Origin: Actinoplanes solisilvae | GTDB lineage: Bacteria; Actinomycetota; Actinomycetes; Mycobacteriales; Micromonosporaceae | Direction: 5' to 3' | Assembly (NCBI RefSeq): GCF_003999975.1 | Contig: NZ_RJAC01000001.1 | Coordinates: 1,178,001 to 1,242,000 of the forward strand | DNA: 64,000 nt | Shown: piece by piece, positions 49,774 to 58,591 of the stretch | Numbering within the stretch: the stretch's first letter is position 1 | Layout: each line of letters begins with the position of its first letter | Program-made: the position numbers and the translations under genes | Notes under the pieces: model-generated | What the model saw: the letters and a program-made list of their open reading frames with translations, nothing else | What the model was told of the DNA's origin: nothing | Database searches by the model: none

Positions 49774-51474
49774 GTGACGACGATCGAAACCACGCCGCAA
49801 ACCGCGCACGACCAGCGCGAACTCAACGGGCCGCAGACCACCGGGCGCGTCTACCGCAACCTGTCGCGGCCCGAGCACGGCATCCGGCGTGACAACAACG
49901 TGCAGATCACGATGCGCGACGGGACAATCCTGCTCGCCGACATCCTGCGGCCGGACGCCCCCGGCACGTTCCCCGCGCTGCTCGCCGCCGCCCCCTACCC
50001 CCGCCAGGTTCAAGATCTCGGCGCCCCGGTCGGGGTGGTCGAGGCCGGCGCGAGCGACTTCTGGGTCCCGCGCGGCTACGTCCACGTGATCGTCAACCTG
50101 CGTGGCACCGGCGGCTCCGGGGGCGAGTGGGGCTTCTTCGACGAGCGGGAGCGCCACGACCTGTACGACCTGGTCGAGTGGATCGCCGCCCAGCCGTGGT
50201 GCGACGGCGAGGTCGGCATGATCGGCATCAGCTACTACGCGATGACCCAGCTCGAAGCGGCCAGTCAGCAGCCGCCGCACCTCAAGGCGGTCTTCCCGCT
50301 CGACGTCACCGTTGACGCCTACGAGGCCGCCAACCACAACGGCCTGGTCAACGCGGGCTTCATGATCCCCTGGCTGAAGACGCTCGGGGTGCTCGCCGGC
50401 CGCAGCGACCGTTTCTTCCGCTCCGTCCCGTTCCGCCTGCTACGCAAGCTCTTCGCTGTCCCGGCCGTCCACCGCCGGTTCGCGCGCACCGGCGGCGCCG
50501 CCGCCATCCGCGGTCTCCGCCTGATAAGCCGCTTCCGGTACGCCGACCAGCCGTGGAACGGCCTGCTGCGGGCGATCACGGTCGACCACCCCACCCACGA
50601 CGACTGGTGGGACGAGCGTGACCTGCGCCTGCGTCTCGGCGGCGTCCGCATCCCGGTCTACCTGGGCTCGGAATGGACGAACGTGCCGCTGCACCTGCCC
50701 GGCCTGTTCGAAGCCTGGCGGGCCCTCGACGGCAATCCGAACGTACGGATGAGCGTGCTCGGCCCGCACGGCCTGCCCTGGCCGTGGGAGAGCATGCACA
50801 TCGAGGCGCTGGCCTGGTATGACCACTGGCTCAAGGGCCGCGACACCGGCATTCTCGACGGCCCGCCGATCCGATACTGGCTGCCCGGCGCCCAGGAGTG
50901 GCGCACCGCTGACGAGTGGCCCCCACCCGGCCGGCAGATCGCGTTGCACCTCAACCAGGACGGCTTCCTCGACGAGCCGGAGCGCGATGGGGCACGCGCC
51001 TACGACACCGCGACACCGGGCCTGACCTGGCAGACCGCACCCCTGGACGACCCTCTGGACATGGTCGGCGAGCTCGAACTCGACCTCACGGCGACCGCCA
51101 CCGCCCCCGACACGGCCTGGATCGCGCTGCTGCAGGACGTCGCGCCCGACGGCACGGTCACCGACGTCACCGCCGGCTGGCTGCGAGCGAGCATGCGCGA
51201 ACTCGATGAGGCGGCCGGCTCCGACGGACGTCCGGTGCTGACTCGACGTACGGAGAAGCCGGTTCCTCTCGGTGAACCGGTGCGCTATCGCATCCCGCTC
51301 GTGCCCAACGCGCGCCGGTTCGCCCATGGTCACCGCATCCGGCTCACCCTGTCGAGCGACGACACGATCGCCGGGACGCGCGCCATGATGCTGTTCACGC
51401 ACACCCCGGTCGGGCTGGTCTCGACGAACACCGTCTCCGCGTCGTCGCGCCTGCTGCTGCCGATCGTCAACTGA
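49774..51474 (+). CDS. CocE/NonD-type alpha/beta hydrolase (X-Pro dipeptidyl-peptidase fold)
   Basis: 566 residues from GTG 49774 (GAGG five bases upstream). The N-terminal hydrolase domain carries 'RDGTILLADILRPDAPGTFPALLAAAPYPRQ', 'GYVHVIVNLRGTGGSGGEWGFFDERERHDLYDLVEWIAAQPWCDGEVGMIGISYYAMTQL' with the nucleophile Ser in G-I-S-Y-Y, and 'VLGPHGLPWPWES' with the candidate catalytic His. The C-terminal jelly-roll domain (~385-566) has 'GELELDLTATATAPDTAWIALLQDVAPDGTVTDVTAGWLRASMRELDE', typical of CocE esterases. It has no signal peptide. Substrate unknown (esters, acylated compounds or peptides). The 3' end overlaps the next convergent gene by eight bases. Confidence 0.92.
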   Translation: MTTIETTPQTAHDQRELNGPQTTGRVYRNLSRPEHGIRRDNNVQITMRDGTILLADILRPDAPGTFPALLAAAPYPRQVQDLGAPVGVVEAGASDFWVPRGYVHVIVNLRGTGGSGGEWGFFDERERHDLYDLVEWIAAQPWCDGEVGMIGISYYAMTQLEAASQQPPHLKAVFPLDVTVDAYEAANHNGLVNAGFMIPWLKTLGVLAGRSDRFFRSVPFRLLRKLFAVPAVHRRFARTGGAAAIRGLRLISRFRYADQPWNGLLRAITVDHPTHDDWWDERDLRLRLGGVRIPVYLGSEWTNVPLHLPGLFEAWRALDGNPNVRMSVLGPHGLPWPWESMHIEALAWYDHWLKGRDTGILDGPPIRYWLPGAQEWRTADEWPPPGRQIALHLNQDGFLDEPERDGARAYDTATPGLTWQTAPLDDPLDMVGELELDLTATATAPDTAWIALLQDVAPDGTVTDVTAGWLRASMRELDEAAGSDGRPVLTRRTEKPVPLGEPVRYRIPLVPNARRFAHGHRIRLTLSSDDTIAGTRAMMLFTHTPVGLVSTNTVSASSRLLLPIVN

Positions 51475-52195
51475 GCGCCGCCAGGGCCGCGTGCCGGCCG
51501 TCGCGCCACAGCACGCCCGCCTCGCGGAATCCGGCCGAGCGGGCCGCCGCCGCGTGCCAGCCGACGTCGCCGGCGAAGTTGGCCGGGACCCGGCCGGCGA
51601 AGACCTCGCTGCGGGCCGCCATGAGCGGCCGGAAGCCGGGAGACGACGCCACCTCGCCCCACCACTGCGCCCAGGCGAGTTCGGCGGCCGCCTCTCCCGG
51701 CGCCGGGTTCAGCGCGCCCATCACTGCGGGCAACCCGTCGTCGGGCATCACGTCGGCCACCACCAGCAGGCCACCGGGCGACATGACCCGGCGGCAGCGG
51801 CGATAGAGGGCGCGAATCCGCTCGGGCCGCAGGTAGTGCACGGTCATCACGGCCGTGACCAGGTCATATCCGTCGCCGGCGGCGAGCGTCCACTCGCCTT
51901 CACCCAGGTCGGCGTCGAGGACGGTCAGCGCCGGGCAGGAGCGGGCCATCGTCAGCAGCACCGGGTCGAGGTCGATCATGGTGACCCGGGCCGACGGCCA
52001 CCGGGAGGCCATACGCGCGGCCACGACGCCGGGGCCACCGCCGAGATCCAGGACGCAGCGGGGGTGGCGGCCCAGCACGGCCTCGGTCGCGGTGGCCCAG
52101 GATTCCTCCAGCGACGACAGACCGGGGACGAAACCGGTCATGACCTCGTCCCAGGAGGTGCGCCAGCGGGCGGAGTCGAGCACGGTCGACGGCAT
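51467..52195 (-). CDS. Class I SAM-dependent methyltransferase
   Basis: 242 residues from ATG 52195, where the CGAGGA ribosome site lies seven bases upstream; an earlier in-frame ATG is 52228. SAM motif I 'CVLDLGGGPGVVAARMASRWPSARVTMIDLDPVLLTMAR' (~49-85), motif post-I/II 'YDLVTAVMTVHYL' and 'VMSPGGLLVVADVMPDDG'. It belongs to the large UbiE-like superfamily; the acceptor is unknown. It precedes the PLP-enzyme operon on the same strand, 74 bp from its last gene, so a role in a common pathway is possible. Confidence 0.9.
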   Translation of the reverse strand: MPSTVLDSARWRTSWDEVMTGFVPGLSSLEESWATATEAVLGRHPRCVLDLGGGPGVVAARMASRWPSARVTMIDLDPVLLTMARSCPALTVLDADLGEGEWTLAAGDGYDLVTAVMTVHYLRPERIRALYRRCRRVMSPGGLLVVADVMPDDGLPAVMGALNPAPGEAAAELAWAQWWGEVASSPGFRPLMAARSEVFAGRVPANFAGDVGWHAAAARSAGFREAGVLWRDGRHAALAALS

Positions 52196-52269
52196 GAGCC
52201 CATCCTCGAGAACGAACCGAAACGACAATCATTCCTAACAGGATGGGCGATCGGGGGTGCGAGCAACCC

Positions 52270-53436
52270 CTAGGAATTCAGCGCCGTCAGCGTCGACAGC
52301 AGACGGTCCACCTCCTCGACCGTGTTGTAGACGTGCAGGCTCACCCGTACGGAAGTGGTCTTCTCGCCCGAAGGGCCCTGGCAGTGGCCGTCGGCCCGCA
52401 CGAGCAGCCCGTCCGAGGCGAGGATGAAGCCGAGGTCGTTGGAACCGATCTCGCGGTGCCGGAACGTCACGATCCCGTGCCGCCGCTGGGTGGTCGCACC
52501 CGCCTCCAGGCTGCTCTGACACCCGAGCACCTCATAGCTGCCGAGCGTGGCCAGACCCGCCGTCAGCCGCGCGCCGAGGAAGGTCGTCCAGCGCGAGATG
52601 CGTTCCAGGCCCACGTCCGAGAGCCAGTCCATCGCCGCGGCCAGGCTCACGATCCCGGTCGTGTTCGGCGAACCGCTCCAACCGGCCGGCTCGAAGACGG
52701 GTCCACGCTGGTTGCGAGCCCACACCGCGCCGATACCGGGCAGCGCCATCGCCTTGTGGCCCGAGAAGACGAGGAAGTCGACGTCCAGCCCGGTCATCGA
52801 GATCGGCAGGTGGCCGAAGCTCTGCGCGGCGTCGAGGCAGATCACGACCGACGGGCCGGCCGCCGCGCGCAGCCGGTGCACGTTCATGTCGTTGCCGTAG
52901 ACGTGGTGCACGTGAGTGGCCGCGATCAGCCGGGTACGCGGCCCGATCGGCAGACGGGAGACGTCATAGTCGTGCGCGGAGTCGTACGGCATGGGTCTGA
53001 GCCGCAAAGTGACGCCCTGGCGCCGCAGCAGTTCGACCGCGTCCAACCACGGCACGACGTTCGCGCTGTGGTCGGCCATCGGCACGATGATCTCGTCGCC
53101 GTCCTGCACCACGGAGGGCAGCCAGTCGAGGGCGATCGCCCGCAAGCCCTCGGTCGTGCCGCTCACGAAGTGCACGCCGGAGGCTGACGGAACCGGGTCG
53201 TCGAGGAACCGGCGCAGCTGGTCACGCGTGTCGGTGATGCGTATCGTGGTGCGGTTGGCCCACGGGTAGGTGCCGCGCGCGGCGTTGGCGTTCTCGCTGG
53301 TCAGGTAGGAGGTCACCGCGTCGATCACGGCCTGCGGCTTCTGCGCGGTCGCGGCACTGTCGAGATAGGCGACGCCGGGGTTGTCCCGCAGCAGGGGGAA
53401 CTGCGAGCGTACGTCGCGGTCCACGGCGAGGGTCAT
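52270..53436 (-). CDS. Class V aminotransferase / cysteine desulfurase-like enzyme
   Basis: 388 residues, PLP enzyme of SufS/CsdA type. Marks: 'FPLLRDNPGVAYLDSAATAQKPQAVIDA', 'HFVSGTTEGLRAIA' , His123 in 'MADHSANVVPW' stacking on PLP, 'CLDAAQSFGHLPI', and the PLP lysine K228 in 'LVFSGHKAMALPGIG'. A Cys near residue 358 ('RADGHCQGP') sits where SufS has its persulfide Cys, so desulfurase or selenocysteine-lyase-like chemistry is possible. It is the third gene of an operon; its ATG overlaps the stop of the cysteine synthase-rhodanese gene by one base. Confidence 0.88.
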   Translation of the reverse strand: MTLAVDRDVRSQFPLLRDNPGVAYLDSAATAQKPQAVIDAVTSYLTSENANAARGTYPWANRTTIRITDTRDQLRRFLDDPVPSASGVHFVSGTTEGLRAIALDWLPSVVQDGDEIIVPMADHSANVVPWLDAVELLRRQGVTLRLRPMPYDSAHDYDVSRLPIGPRTRLIAATHVHHVYGNDMNVHRLRAAAGPSVVICLDAAQSFGHLPISMTGLDVDFLVFSGHKAMALPGIGAVWARNQRGPVFEPAGWSGSPNTTGIVSLAAAMDWLSDVGLERISRWTTFLGARLTAGLATLGSYEVLGCQSSLEAGATTQRRHGIVTFRHREIGSNDLGFILASDGLLVRADGHCQGPSGEKTTSVRVSLHVYNTVEEVDRLLSTLTALNS

Positions 53437-54743
53437 CAGTCACGCACCAGAGGAGCGCCGGCGTCGCGCCACGCGATGATGCCGCCCTCGAGCGACCGCA
53501 CCGACGGGTGGCCCATGCGGGTCAGCAGGGCCGCGTAGCGCGCCGACTTCTCGCCGACCGGGCAGACCAGCAGCACCGGCTGACGGCGGCTGAACGGCAG
53601 GCCGCCGTGCAGCAGTTCGGCGAAGAGCTCGTCCACGATGTTGATCGAACCGTCGAGGTGCAGGGCCTGGAACGCGTGCGGGTTGCGCAGGTCGACGATC
53701 AGGCCGGACCACCGTTCGGCCTCGTTGACGTCGATCGTCGGTGCGGCGGCCACCTCGTCGTCGGTGAGCGAGCGGGTGTCGTTGCGGCGGGCCGGCCGGC
53801 CGAACAGGGTCGGGCGACGTTCGCGCAGGTAGCTGAGGTAGCTCTCGACCCGGTCGCACACGATGAAGACGGCCGTGCGGCGCTCGGTCAGCGTGGCGTC
53901 GATCGCGGCGAGGTGGCGTACGGCGCCTTGGAAGGCGCCACCCCCGGTCGGGCCGGCCGGCGTACCGCAGCGACGGACCAGGGTGAGCAGGCCGTCGATG
54001 GCGTCGTCGGAGGTGATCGTCTCGATGGTGTCGTAGACGCCGGGATCGAACAGCCCGACCTCGTGCACCTCGTCGATCGTGCGGATGCCCGGGATGAAGT
54101 CGCTCTTGGCCGCGACCAGACCGAGCACCCGTACGTCGGGATCGTGCTGGCGCAGAGCGCGGGCCACCCCGGTCGACGACCCGGCCGTGCCGACGCAGGC
54201 GATGAAGTAGTCGGGCGCCCGCCCGTCGAGGTCCTTGACGATCTCGGGACCGGTGCCGTGCAGGTGGGCCTCGACGTTCAGCTCGTTGAAGTATTGGTCG
54301 GTGTGCACATAGCCGCTCCCGTTCGAGGTGAGCGTGCGGTGCATGCGCGAAAGCGGGTCCTCGGTGTCGGTCGGGTCGAGGCATTCCGCCTGGCCGGGCA
54401 GCTCGTCGATCTCGGCGCCGAGCAGCAGCAGGAGGTCTTTGATCTCGGGGACCTTCATGCGGTTGGTGACGCTCTTGAACTTGAGCCCGTGCATGCCGGC
54501 GAGCATCGCGAGCGCCTTGGCCGTATTGCCACTGGAGAGCTCGACGACGGTGTCACCACGATCGGCCGCGCCGGCCAGCAGGGGGCGGGCCATCTGCCAC
54601 GCCGCCCGGTCCTTCAGCGAGCCGAACGGATTGAGCAGCTCCATCTTGGCGTACAGGTCGATGTTGATCAGGCCGTGGACCGCGGGGTCGATGCGCACCA
54701 GCGGCGTGTTGCCGATCGCCTCGGTCATGTCGTCGAATCTCAT
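53436..54743 (-). CDS. Cysteine synthase-like enzyme fused to a rhodanese domain
   Basis: 435 residues. Residues ~1-320 are a fold-type II PLP enzyme (cysteine synthase, cystathionine beta-synthase or SbnA-like): 'IGNTPLVRIDP', PLP lysine K44 in 'NPFGSLKDRAAW', Asn loop 'ELSSGNTAKALAMLAG', 'ACVGTAGSSTGVARAL'. Residues ~335-435 are a rhodanese with an active Cys near 394 in 'VLLVCPVGEKSARYAALLTRMGHPSVRSLEGGIIAWRDAG'. The combination suggests the product sulfur is delivered or received by the rhodanese. Its ATG overlaps the decarboxylase stop by four bases. A SbnA-like role making 2,3-diaminopropionate is an alternative. Confidence 0.88.
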   Translation of the reverse strand: MRFDDMTEAIGNTPLVRIDPAVHGLINIDLYAKMELLNPFGSLKDRAAWQMARPLLAGAADRGDTVVELSSGNTAKALAMLAGMHGLKFKSVTNRMKVPEIKDLLLLLGAEIDELPGQAECLDPTDTEDPLSRMHRTLTSNGSGYVHTDQYFNELNVEAHLHGTGPEIVKDLDGRAPDYFIACVGTAGSSTGVARALRQHDPDVRVLGLVAAKSDFIPGIRTIDEVHEVGLFDPGVYDTIETITSDDAIDGLLTLVRRCGTPAGPTGGGAFQGAVRHLAAIDATLTERRTAVFIVCDRVESYLSYLRERRPTLFGRPARRNDTRSLTDDEVAAAPTIDVNEAERWSGLIVDLRNPHAFQALHLDGSINIVDELFAELLHGGLPFSRRQPVLLVCPVGEKSARYAALLTRMGHPSVRSLEGGIIAWRDAGAPLVRD

Positions 54744-56275
54744 GCTGCCTCCGCGCGCTCGTGGACGGGCCAGTAGTGCTCGTCGAGGCACCAGCTCCAC
54801 CCGTCGCCGCCTTGGAAGAGCGCGACCTTGCGGGCGATCGGCTGGTGCAGGGCACGGGTGGCGCTGAAGTCCATGAAGTAGCCGGCCGTGTTGACGAAGG
54901 CGAGCAGGTCGCCCGGCCTCGGCCGGCGGGACAGAACCACCTTGCGCCGCGTGATCAGGTCGGATTCGAGGCAGAGATTGCCGAGCAGATAGGCCTCGAT
55001 CGGCCCGGGTGGCGCCGCCGAGATCACGACGGGGTCCATCAGCACGCCATGCTCTTCGAGGCTGATGTCACGAGCATTCAGATCCAGCCGTACGAGGGTC
55101 TCGCGCTGGTCGCCGTGGTCGGGGTTCGCCCCGCCGTCCTCTCCGCCTCTCACTTCGAGGACCCGCGCGAGCACCAGGCCGCACTGGTCGAGCAGCGCCC
55201 GGCCGGGTTCGATGTCGAGGTCGTACATGCTGTCGAGCAGCAGCGTGCCGAGCGGCCGCCGCTGACCGGGGGCCGCCGCCCGCAGGAGCTGGTCGAGATA
55301 TCCCGGCCCCGAGATCGGCCGGTACGCCGGGTAGAGCCCGAGCGACCCGCGCAGAGTGCCCGCCTCGTTGCGTAACCCGTAGCCGTGCCCGTTCCACGTC
55401 ATCGGGGCCCGCCGCCCGAGCACGGCCTGGGCCAGCTCGCTCGTGTAGCGCTCCCATTCCCGGCCATCGGCGAGGTAGTTGACGCCGAACCCGCCGCCGA
55501 TGTCGAGCGACCAGGCCGTTCCGCCCCGGCGCCGGCAAGCGTCGAGCGCGGCCAGGCAGCCCTCGAGCGCGACCGCCTTCTCGGGCAGACCGATCGTGTC
55601 GAGGTGGTAGGAGACGCCGACGAGGTCGAGCTGGTTGGCGTGCTTGTCGACCCGGTCGAGTGCCTCGGCCAGCTGGGCGAACGGCACCCCGAACCGGCTG
55701 CGGCGGCTGACGAGCTGCACGCCGTGCGACGCGAACTCGCTGAACCGCACCATGATCCGCGCCCGGGGCAGGCGGCGCGCCGCGATCACGGCGGCCAGTT
55801 CGCTGAGCTCGTCGAGCGAGTCGGCGTTCACGATGATCCCGCTGAGCGCGGCCAGCCAGAGAAACTCGCGGTTCTTCGGCCCGGTCGCCACGATGCGTTC
55901 GGGGGCGAACCCGGCGCTCAGCGCGGCCTGCAGCTCGGCCAGCGAGGCCACGTCGATGCCGGCCTCCGCGTCGGCGGCCAGGTGACGGACCAGGGCGACG
56001 GATCGGTTCGCCTTGTGGGCGAAATAGACGCGGCCGCGCAGCCGGTGTTGCCGATAGACCGCGCGGAAGGCCTCCACATTGGTGTCGAGGGCTTCCGGCA
56101 GGACGATGTTGAGGGGGGAACCGAGACCGTCCACGAGCTGTCGCAGGACGGCGTCCTCGGCGAGAACCGATTGGGTGATCGGATCGATTTTCGGGGTCAG
56201 CTGCAGGGGGCGTAAATCAGGCACGAGCGACTCCCCGGATGGCCGTTTGAGCAGGTCAGTCAGCAGGGTCGACAA
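54740..56275 (-). CDS. PLP-dependent decarboxylase, fold type III (Y4yA/LysA-like)
   Basis: 511 residues from a TTG start at 56275 (AAGAGA upstream); a GTG at 56226 is an alternative. The barrel has the PLP lysine K88 ('GRVYFAHKANRSVALVRHLA'), 'GIDVASLAELQAALSAGF', 'GVSYHLDTIGL', 'SLDIGGGFGVNYLADG', and 'DIEPGRALLDQCGLVLARVLEV'. The C-terminal domain shows 'GNLCLESDLI', equivalent to the C-E-S-x-D active loop of diaminopimelate decarboxylase. It is longer than LysA (~420-460) and resembles Y4yA-type enzymes near siderophore genes. First gene of the operon with the cysteine synthase-rhodanese and class V aminotransferase. Substrate inferred to be an amino acid with a D-configured end. Confidence 0.85.
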   Translation of the reverse strand: MSTLLTDLLKRPSGESLVPDLRPLQLTPKIDPITQSVLAEDAVLRQLVDGLGSPLNIVLPEALDTNVEAFRAVYRQHRLRGRVYFAHKANRSVALVRHLAADAEAGIDVASLAELQAALSAGFAPERIVATGPKNREFLWLAALSGIIVNADSLDELSELAAVIAARRLPRARIMVRFSEFASHGVQLVSRRSRFGVPFAQLAEALDRVDKHANQLDLVGVSYHLDTIGLPEKAVALEGCLAALDACRRRGGTAWSLDIGGGFGVNYLADGREWERYTSELAQAVLGRRAPMTWNGHGYGLRNEAGTLRGSLGLYPAYRPISGPGYLDQLLRAAAPGQRRPLGTLLLDSMYDLDIEPGRALLDQCGLVLARVLEVRGGEDGGANPDHGDQRETLVRLDLNARDISLEEHGVLMDPVVISAAPPGPIEAYLLGNLCLESDLITRRKVVLSRRPRPGDLLAFVNTAGYFMDFSATRALHQPIARKVALFQGGDGWSWCLDEHYWPVHERAEAA

Positions 56276-56581
56276 AGCCGGAATCTCTTCGCTGAGACGG
56301 TTTCCTCAACGTAACCGATGCCCGGACCGACCGCCAAGCAGAATCAATTCATTCAACGACCACCCGGCCAGAATACGCGATGTCAATAGGTTTGTCGTTG
56401 ATTCGGCAGCGTTTTCATCCACAATCGACTGTGCATATATGCATTCGTTTATAGGTCGCTTCGATTCGCCGGAGAAGTGGCACAAATCGTCCGCATCGGT
56501 TCAGATGGATGTCGCCTGGCGCTTGTCCGGGGGCCGCGCGGGTCGCGCAGGCTGACGCCGCACTCTTGAAAGGAGACACCC
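56276..56581. other. AT-richer intergenic region between divergent genes
   Basis: About 306 bases between the decarboxylase start (minus) and the glycerophosphodiesterase start (plus). The central part (~56340-56460) is much AT-richer than the rest of the window and holds a perfect 12-bp palindrome, TGCATATATGCA (56432-56443). It probably carries both divergent promoters and an operator. No gene is supported. Confidence 0.5.
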
Positions 56582-57661
56582 GTGTGGATTGATCGTCACC
56601 GCACCGCAGCTCTGGTCGCGGCGGGCGCCGCCCTGGCCGGCGGTCTGCTCGCGCCGAGCCCGGCTTCGGCGAATGGCCACGGCCACGGCCACGCCAAGCA
56701 GTTCGACCTGCAGGCACACCGGGGCGGCCTCGGCCTGCGCGTCGAGAACACCATCGCCTCGTTCAGCAACGCGCTGCGCCTGGGCGTCAGCACGCTCGAA
56801 CTGGACGTGCAGATCACCGAGGACGGCCAGGCGGTGGTGACCCACGACCGCAAGGTCACCGGCACCAAGTGCACCGACACCGCGCCGGTCACGGTCGGCG
56901 ACCCCGAGTTCCCGTACGTCGGCAAGTACATCAACACGCTGACGCTGGCTCAGGTGCGCACGCTGGACTGCGGCACGAAGACGCTGGCCGCCTTCCCCGA
57001 GCAGGTCGCTTCGCCGGGCGCCCGGATGCCACTCCTGCGGGAGGTGTTCGCGCTGGTCAACCGGTCGCACGCGCGCGGCGTCAAGCTGAACGTCGAGACC
57101 AAGGTCGAGGCCGGCGCCCCGACCGAGACCGCGCCGCGCGAGCAGTTCGTGCAGGTCACGGCGAAGGAGATCCGCAAGGCCGGGCTACTGCGCCAGGTCA
57201 CGATCCAGAGCTTCGACTGGGGCGCGCTCAAGCGGATGCGCCAGGTCGAGCCGCGGCTGCCGCTGGTCGCCCTGACCAACTACGACTTCCTGCAGACCGG
57301 GCAGGCGGGCGCCTCGCCGTGGCTGGGCGGGATCGACATCGACGACTTCGGCGGCGACCCGATCAAGGCCATCCGCACCTTCGGCGCCTCGGCGTTCTCG
57401 CCCGTGCACGGCTTCCCGCAGAACGGCACGGTCACCGACCCGGCCTACAAGCCGTATGTCACCAAGGACATGGTCAAGCACGCTCACGCGTACGGGATCA
57501 AGGTTGTGCCGTGGACCGTCGACGACGTGCCGACGATGACCAAGCTGCTCGATGACGGCGTCGACGGTCTGATCACGGACTACCCCGATCGGCTGCGCAC
57601 ACTGCTGGCCGCGCGCGGCTACCAGCTGCCGCGCGCGTACTGCCCTTCACCTCGCGGCTGA
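56582..57661 (+). CDS. Secreted glycerophosphodiester phosphodiesterase
   Basis: 359 residues, GTG start with AAAGGAG at a good distance. A Sec signal peptide (~1-30) precedes a His/Gly-rich segment and a TIM-barrel GDPD domain. Catalytic and metal residues: His46 in 'QAHRGGLGLRVENT', Glu55 of E-N-T, 'LELDVQITEDGQAVVTHDRKV' (Glu73, Asp75, His88), and 'KLNVETKVE'. It hydrolyses glycerophosphodiesters from phospholipids or teichoic acids to glycerol-3-phosphate, useful for phosphate scavenging. The 3' end overlaps the convergent methyltransferase gene by 15 bases. No clear PHO box is seen upstream. Confidence 0.93.
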   Translation: MWIDRHRTAALVAAGAALAGGLLAPSPASANGHGHGHAKQFDLQAHRGGLGLRVENTIASFSNALRLGVSTLELDVQITEDGQAVVTHDRKVTGTKCTDTAPVTVGDPEFPYVGKYINTLTLAQVRTLDCGTKTLAAFPEQVASPGARMPLLREVFALVNRSHARGVKLNVETKVEAGAPTETAPREQFVQVTAKEIRKAGLLRQVTIQSFDWGALKRMRQVEPRLPLVALTNYDFLQTGQAGASPWLGGIDIDDFGGDPIKAIRTFGASAFSPVHGFPQNGTVTDPAYKPYVTKDMVKHAHAYGIKVVPWTVDDVPTMTKLLDDGVDGLITDYPDRLRTLLAARGYQLPRAYCPSPRG

Positions 57662-58492
57662 GATCACCAGCATCTCGCAGGGTCCGGTGAAGCCGTCCGG
57701 GCCGTCGAACTGACGGAGCGCGTCCTCGACCTCGGTCCAGGCCGCGCTCCGTTCCGTTTCCGGCAGGCCGGCGAGCATCTGGTGGAGCGCCCCGAACGAC
57801 TCGCGCTCGAATCGGGCGCACTCGGCGGCGTTCGCCAGGCGGATCGGCGACGGCACCGCCTCGACCCGGATGTCGCGGAAGCCGGCGTCGGCCAGAATCT
57901 GCTCGGCGACCCCCGGGCCGCCCAGGCTGAACGGTCCCGGCTGGCCGGGCGCGGGCGGCGGCAGCTCGGCCCGGCGCCGGATGATGCCGACCGGCACCGA
58001 GAAGAAGCCGTTGCGGTCGGCGGTGGAGTAGACGACCGCGGCCAGACGTCCGCCGTCACGCAACGCGGTGCGGATGCCGGCCAGCGCGGCCCGCTGGTCG
58101 GGGAAGTAGATGAGACCGACCCGTGAGATCACCGCGTCGAATTCGCCGGCCGGCACGGCGAGGTTCTCCCCGTCGAGCTCGCGCGTCTCGACGTTGGCCA
58201 GCCCGGCGTCGGCGGCCTGCATGGCCGCATATTTCAGGATTGTCGGGGCGATGTCGGTGGCGAGGACGTGGCCGGTCGGTCCGGTGCGACGCGCGGCGGC
58301 GATGCTCTGCCCGCCCGTGCCGGCCGCGACGTCCAGCACGCGGCTGCCCTCCCGCACCCCGGCGGCGTCGAGCATGACCGACGTGGCCGGGCCGAGCCAC
58401 GCCTCGATCGCGGGTCCCCACCGGTGCCACGCCTCGGCGGCGTCCTCCCACTGGTCGCGGGTGCTTCTCTTGTAGTGCGCGGGGTCGAACAT
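57647..58492 (-). CDS. UbiE-like SAM-dependent methyltransferase
   Basis: 281 residues, cytosolic. It opens 'FDPAHYKRSTRDQWEDAAEAWHRWGPAIEAWLGPAT', then SAM motif I 'GSRVLDVAAGTGGQSIAAARRTGPTGHVLATDIAPTIL' (~49-86), 'FDAVISRVGLIYFPDQRAAL' and 'ALRDGGRLAAVVY'. It is a common actinobacterial methyltransferase of unknown acceptor. It is divergent from the large AAA/TPR regulator gene with a perfect inverted repeat in between, so it could be a target of that regulator or another factor. Confidence 0.92.
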   Translation of the reverse strand: MFDPAHYKRSTRDQWEDAAEAWHRWGPAIEAWLGPATSVMLDAAGVREGSRVLDVAAGTGGQSIAAARRTGPTGHVLATDIAPTILKYAAMQAADAGLANVETRELDGENLAVPAGEFDAVISRVGLIYFPDQRAALAGIRTALRDGGRLAAVVYSTADRNGFFSVPVGIIRRRAELPPPAPGQPGPFSLGGPGVAEQILADAGFRDIRVEAVPSPIRLANAAECARFERESFGALHQMLAGLPETERSAAWTEVEDALRQFDGPDGFTGPCEMLVISAAR

Positions 58493-58526
58493 GGCTCCTC
58501 CTCGAGCGTTCCGTCACCCCGTACGC

Positions 58527-58564
58527 GCCAGATGGAGACAAACATCCGCCAGAACGCGTCTGGC
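58527..58564. promoter_or_regulatory. Inverted repeat GCCAGA-N5-TCTGGC plus an extra half-site
   Basis: A perfect 6-5-6 repeat at 58548-58564, with another GCCAGA at 58527-58532 exactly 21 bp (two helical turns) before its left half. It lies between the divergent methyltransferase (start 58492) and AAA/TPR regulator (start 58592) genes. Candidate operator. Confidence 0.5.
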
Positions 58565-58591
58565 ACTTCGCGCGGGGGAAAGAATGCGCAG

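Noticed and set aside
47824..50337. Long minus-strand frame opposite the second phoX and CocE genes
   Set aside because: It crosses two well-supported genes and their terminator, and its product is repetitive Val/Gly/Arg sequence without any family marks.
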